Shown here: in pieces, positions 5,366 to 6,843 of the stretch | How positions within the stretch are numbered: the stretch's first letter is position 1 | Layout: each line of letters begins with the position of its first letter | Assembly (NCBI GenBank): GCA_031279875.1 | Contig: JAITHS010000376.1 | Span: 1 to 6,843 of the forward strand | Direction: 5' to 3' | Length of the DNA: 6,843 nucleotides | From: Tannerella sp. | GTDB taxonomy: Bacteria > Bacteroidota > Bacteroidia > Bacteroidales > Tannerellaceae | Position numbers and translations under genes: made by a program | The notes under the pieces: generated by a model | What the model saw: only the letters and a program-made list of their open reading frames with translations | Database searches by the model: none | What the model was told of the DNA's origin: nothing

Positions 5366-6843
5366 ATGAACAAACAAATACTGACCGCAATATGCGGAAT
5401 ATCAATGGTTTTGACCGGTTGCAGCGACGACATATCACCGATAATAACGTCGCTTGACGCTAATCGTCTCTTTTCGCCGCTCAACTTGGAAGCGCAGGTC
5501 GTCAATCAAACTTCCGCACGCCTCCGCTGGGGCGACGTTGCTGGCGCAAAGACCTATAACATAGAGTTTTACGCCAAAAACGGCGCCGATTCTTCCCTCG
5601 CTAAAAGCGTGCAGAGCGTTACTTTTCTTGAAGTGCCTTACACCGTATCGGGTTTTGAAGGCGAGACCGATTTCTCGGTACGAATACAGGCTGTCGGCGA
5701 CGGTATAGAAGCGTCGAAATGGACTGTAACACAGTTTAAAACCGGTACGGAACAAATCTTACGTGCCGTTGACCCCGACGAGTTAAAGGCTACAAGCGTA
5801 ATACTCCGCTGGACGCCGGGTGAAAAGGCTACCGAAATTGTTATCTCTCCCGATAACATTAAACACACCGTTACCTCCGCCGAAATCGACGCAGGAGCCG
5901 CTACAATCGATAACCTTACCGGCGAAACAACCTATACCGCTAAACTGATGAACGGCGTAAAGACCAGAGGCACAGTTACTTTCACTACCCTCATCGACCT
6001 TGGCGGCGCCAAAGCCATCAATCCGGGCGATGACCTCATAACCATACTCGACAATGCAGCCGAAGGCGACGCTTTCGTTATCTTCCCCGGTGAATACGAT
6101 TTAGGCGTTTATGATGTTAAGAAATCGGTGAAACTCAGCGGTTACAAGTCGAACGACAAACCGGTAATCAAAGGTCAACTGACATGTAGCGGCACCGTTA
6201 CGTCGATAGAACTCAAATCGCTGAAATTTATCGGCAACAGCGATCCGACAAACGTTTTGGCGCAATTATTTAATGCCGTCAGCGGTTGCGACGTCAAAAC
6301 GCTGTCAATAACGGACTGCGATATCAGCAAATATTCCAACGGCTTGATATACAACAATGTATCCGGCAAGTTCGGCGATATAATTATCTCGTCCTCAATT
6401 ATTTACGACATACCCGGAAGCGGCGGCGACGGTATCGATTTCCGTAGCGGCACACTCGGCAGTATGAAAGTCGAAAATACTACTTTCTACAACTGTATGC
6501 GTACTTTTCTACGAATGCAGGCGAAAGCCGGTCCGATATCGTTCCTGTACTGTACGTTCTATCGTACAGCCAATTACGATAACGGCAACAATCACGGCAT
6601 GTTTCGCATAACCGACGGCGATACGTTTACAGCCAAAAACTGTCTCTTTGCCGAAACCGGTAACGCGGCCTCTTCGGTAACTACCGCCGGAAATTTCTGC
6701 CGTCAGACGTCAAACATGAAGGTCAACTCTACTTCTTATGAGAAAAACTTCTACTACAACTGCTCACGACTGTGGGAAGGCTTGTACACTAACCCGACAC
6801 AATGCGATGCCGTAGAAGCTAATCCGGAATTTAAAGATGCCGC
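5366..6843 (+). CDS. Surface lipoprotein with two FN3-like domains and a DUF4957/DUF5123-type beta-helix (3' partial)
   Basis: The frame runs from ATG at 5366 to the window edge, giving 492 residues with no stop. A lipoprotein signal peptide ends in LTGC (cysteine 19), followed by SDD, an acidic tail resembling the surface-export signal described for Bacteroidota lipoproteins. Two fibronectin-III-like domains follow, about 36-127 (SARLRWGDVAGAKTYNIEFY, then VSGFEGETDFSVRIQAVG) and 130-209 (VILRWTPGEKATEIVI). From about 210 on, the protein has parallel beta-helix character: FPGEYDL, then repeated rungs near 313-321, 339-349, 369-377, 393-401 and 423-431, and the phrase GGDGIDFRSGTL (353-364). 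This matches my memory of Bacteroidota lipoproteins annotated DUF4957 plus DUF5123, found beside susCD pairs, often in pectin loci. It lies 28 bases after susD and is probably in the same operon. The likely role is surface glycan binding. The fold is also used by pectate lyases, so hidden catalytic activity is possible but not shown. The C-terminus is missing. Confidence 0.85.
   Translation, partial: MNKQILTAICGISMVLTGCSDDISPIITSLDANRLFSPLNLEAQVVNQTSARLRWGDVAGAKTYNIEFYAKNGADSSLAKSVQSVTFLEVPYTVSGFEGETDFSVRIQAVGDGIEASKWTVTQFKTGTEQILRAVDPDELKATSVILRWTPGEKATEIVISPDNIKHTVTSAEIDAGAATIDNLTGETTYTAKLMNGVKTRGTVTFTTLIDLGGAKAINPGDDLITILDNAAEGDAFVIFPGEYDLGVYDVKKSVKLSGYKSNDKPVIKGQLTCSGTVTSIELKSLKFIGNSDPTNVLAQLFNAVSGCDVKTLSITDCDISKYSNGLIYNNVSGKFGDIIISSSIIYDIPGSGGDGIDFRSGTLGSMKVENTTFYNCMRTFLRMQAKAGPISFLYCTFYRTANYDNGNNHGMFRITDGDTFTAKNCLFAETGNAASSVTTAGNFCRQTSNMKVNSTSYEKNFYYNCSRLWEGLYTNPTQCDAVEANPEFKDA

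Overview
The window looks like part of a polysaccharide utilisation locus (PUL) from a member of the Bacteroidota, probably the Bacteroidales. The evidence is an adjacent susC/susD pair, lipoprotein signal peptides, start codons preceded by AT-rich sequence rather than a strong Shine-Dalgarno, and an upstream TAnnTTTG-type promoter element. Base composition is moderate, roughly half G+C by eye. Genus and species cannot be read from it.

Layout: positions 2-121 carry the last 39 codons of an unidentified gene on the + strand. Positions 122-356 are a 235-base intergenic region with unusual structure: a long imperfect hairpin built from two tandem 20-base units (131-170), a perfect 10-base palindrome (195-204), three copies of CGTCATT (one inside what looks like a truncated dispersed repeat), a perfect 12-base direct repeat with 22-base spacing (249-282), and a candidate promoter box (304-311). 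Three co-directional genes follow with very short gaps (4 and 28 bases), which suggests one operon. They are a SusC-like TonB-dependent outer-membrane transporter (357-3569), a SusD-like surface glycan-binding lipoprotein (3574-5337), and a lipoprotein with two fibronectin-III-like domains and a parallel beta-helix of the DUF4957/DUF5123 kind (5366 to beyond the window end).

How they would work together (family knowledge plus inference): the SusD-like lipoprotein caps the SusC barrel and the two import oligosaccharides using TonB energy. The third lipoprotein is probably exposed on the cell surface and either binds the glycan or holds it for degradation. DUF4957/DUF5123 lipoproteins are, as I recall, common beside susCD pairs in pectin-related loci, so a pectic substrate is the best guess. 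No enzyme lies in the window to confirm it. SusC has no N-terminal STN signalling domain, which argues against ECF-sigma/anti-sigma control and fits control by a hybrid two-component or other AraC-type regulator. The 22-base-spaced direct repeat before the promoter is a plausible site for one.

The genes themselves are well-known types. I did not find a clearly new system. The least explained parts are the intergenic region and the exact role of the beta-helix lipoprotein.
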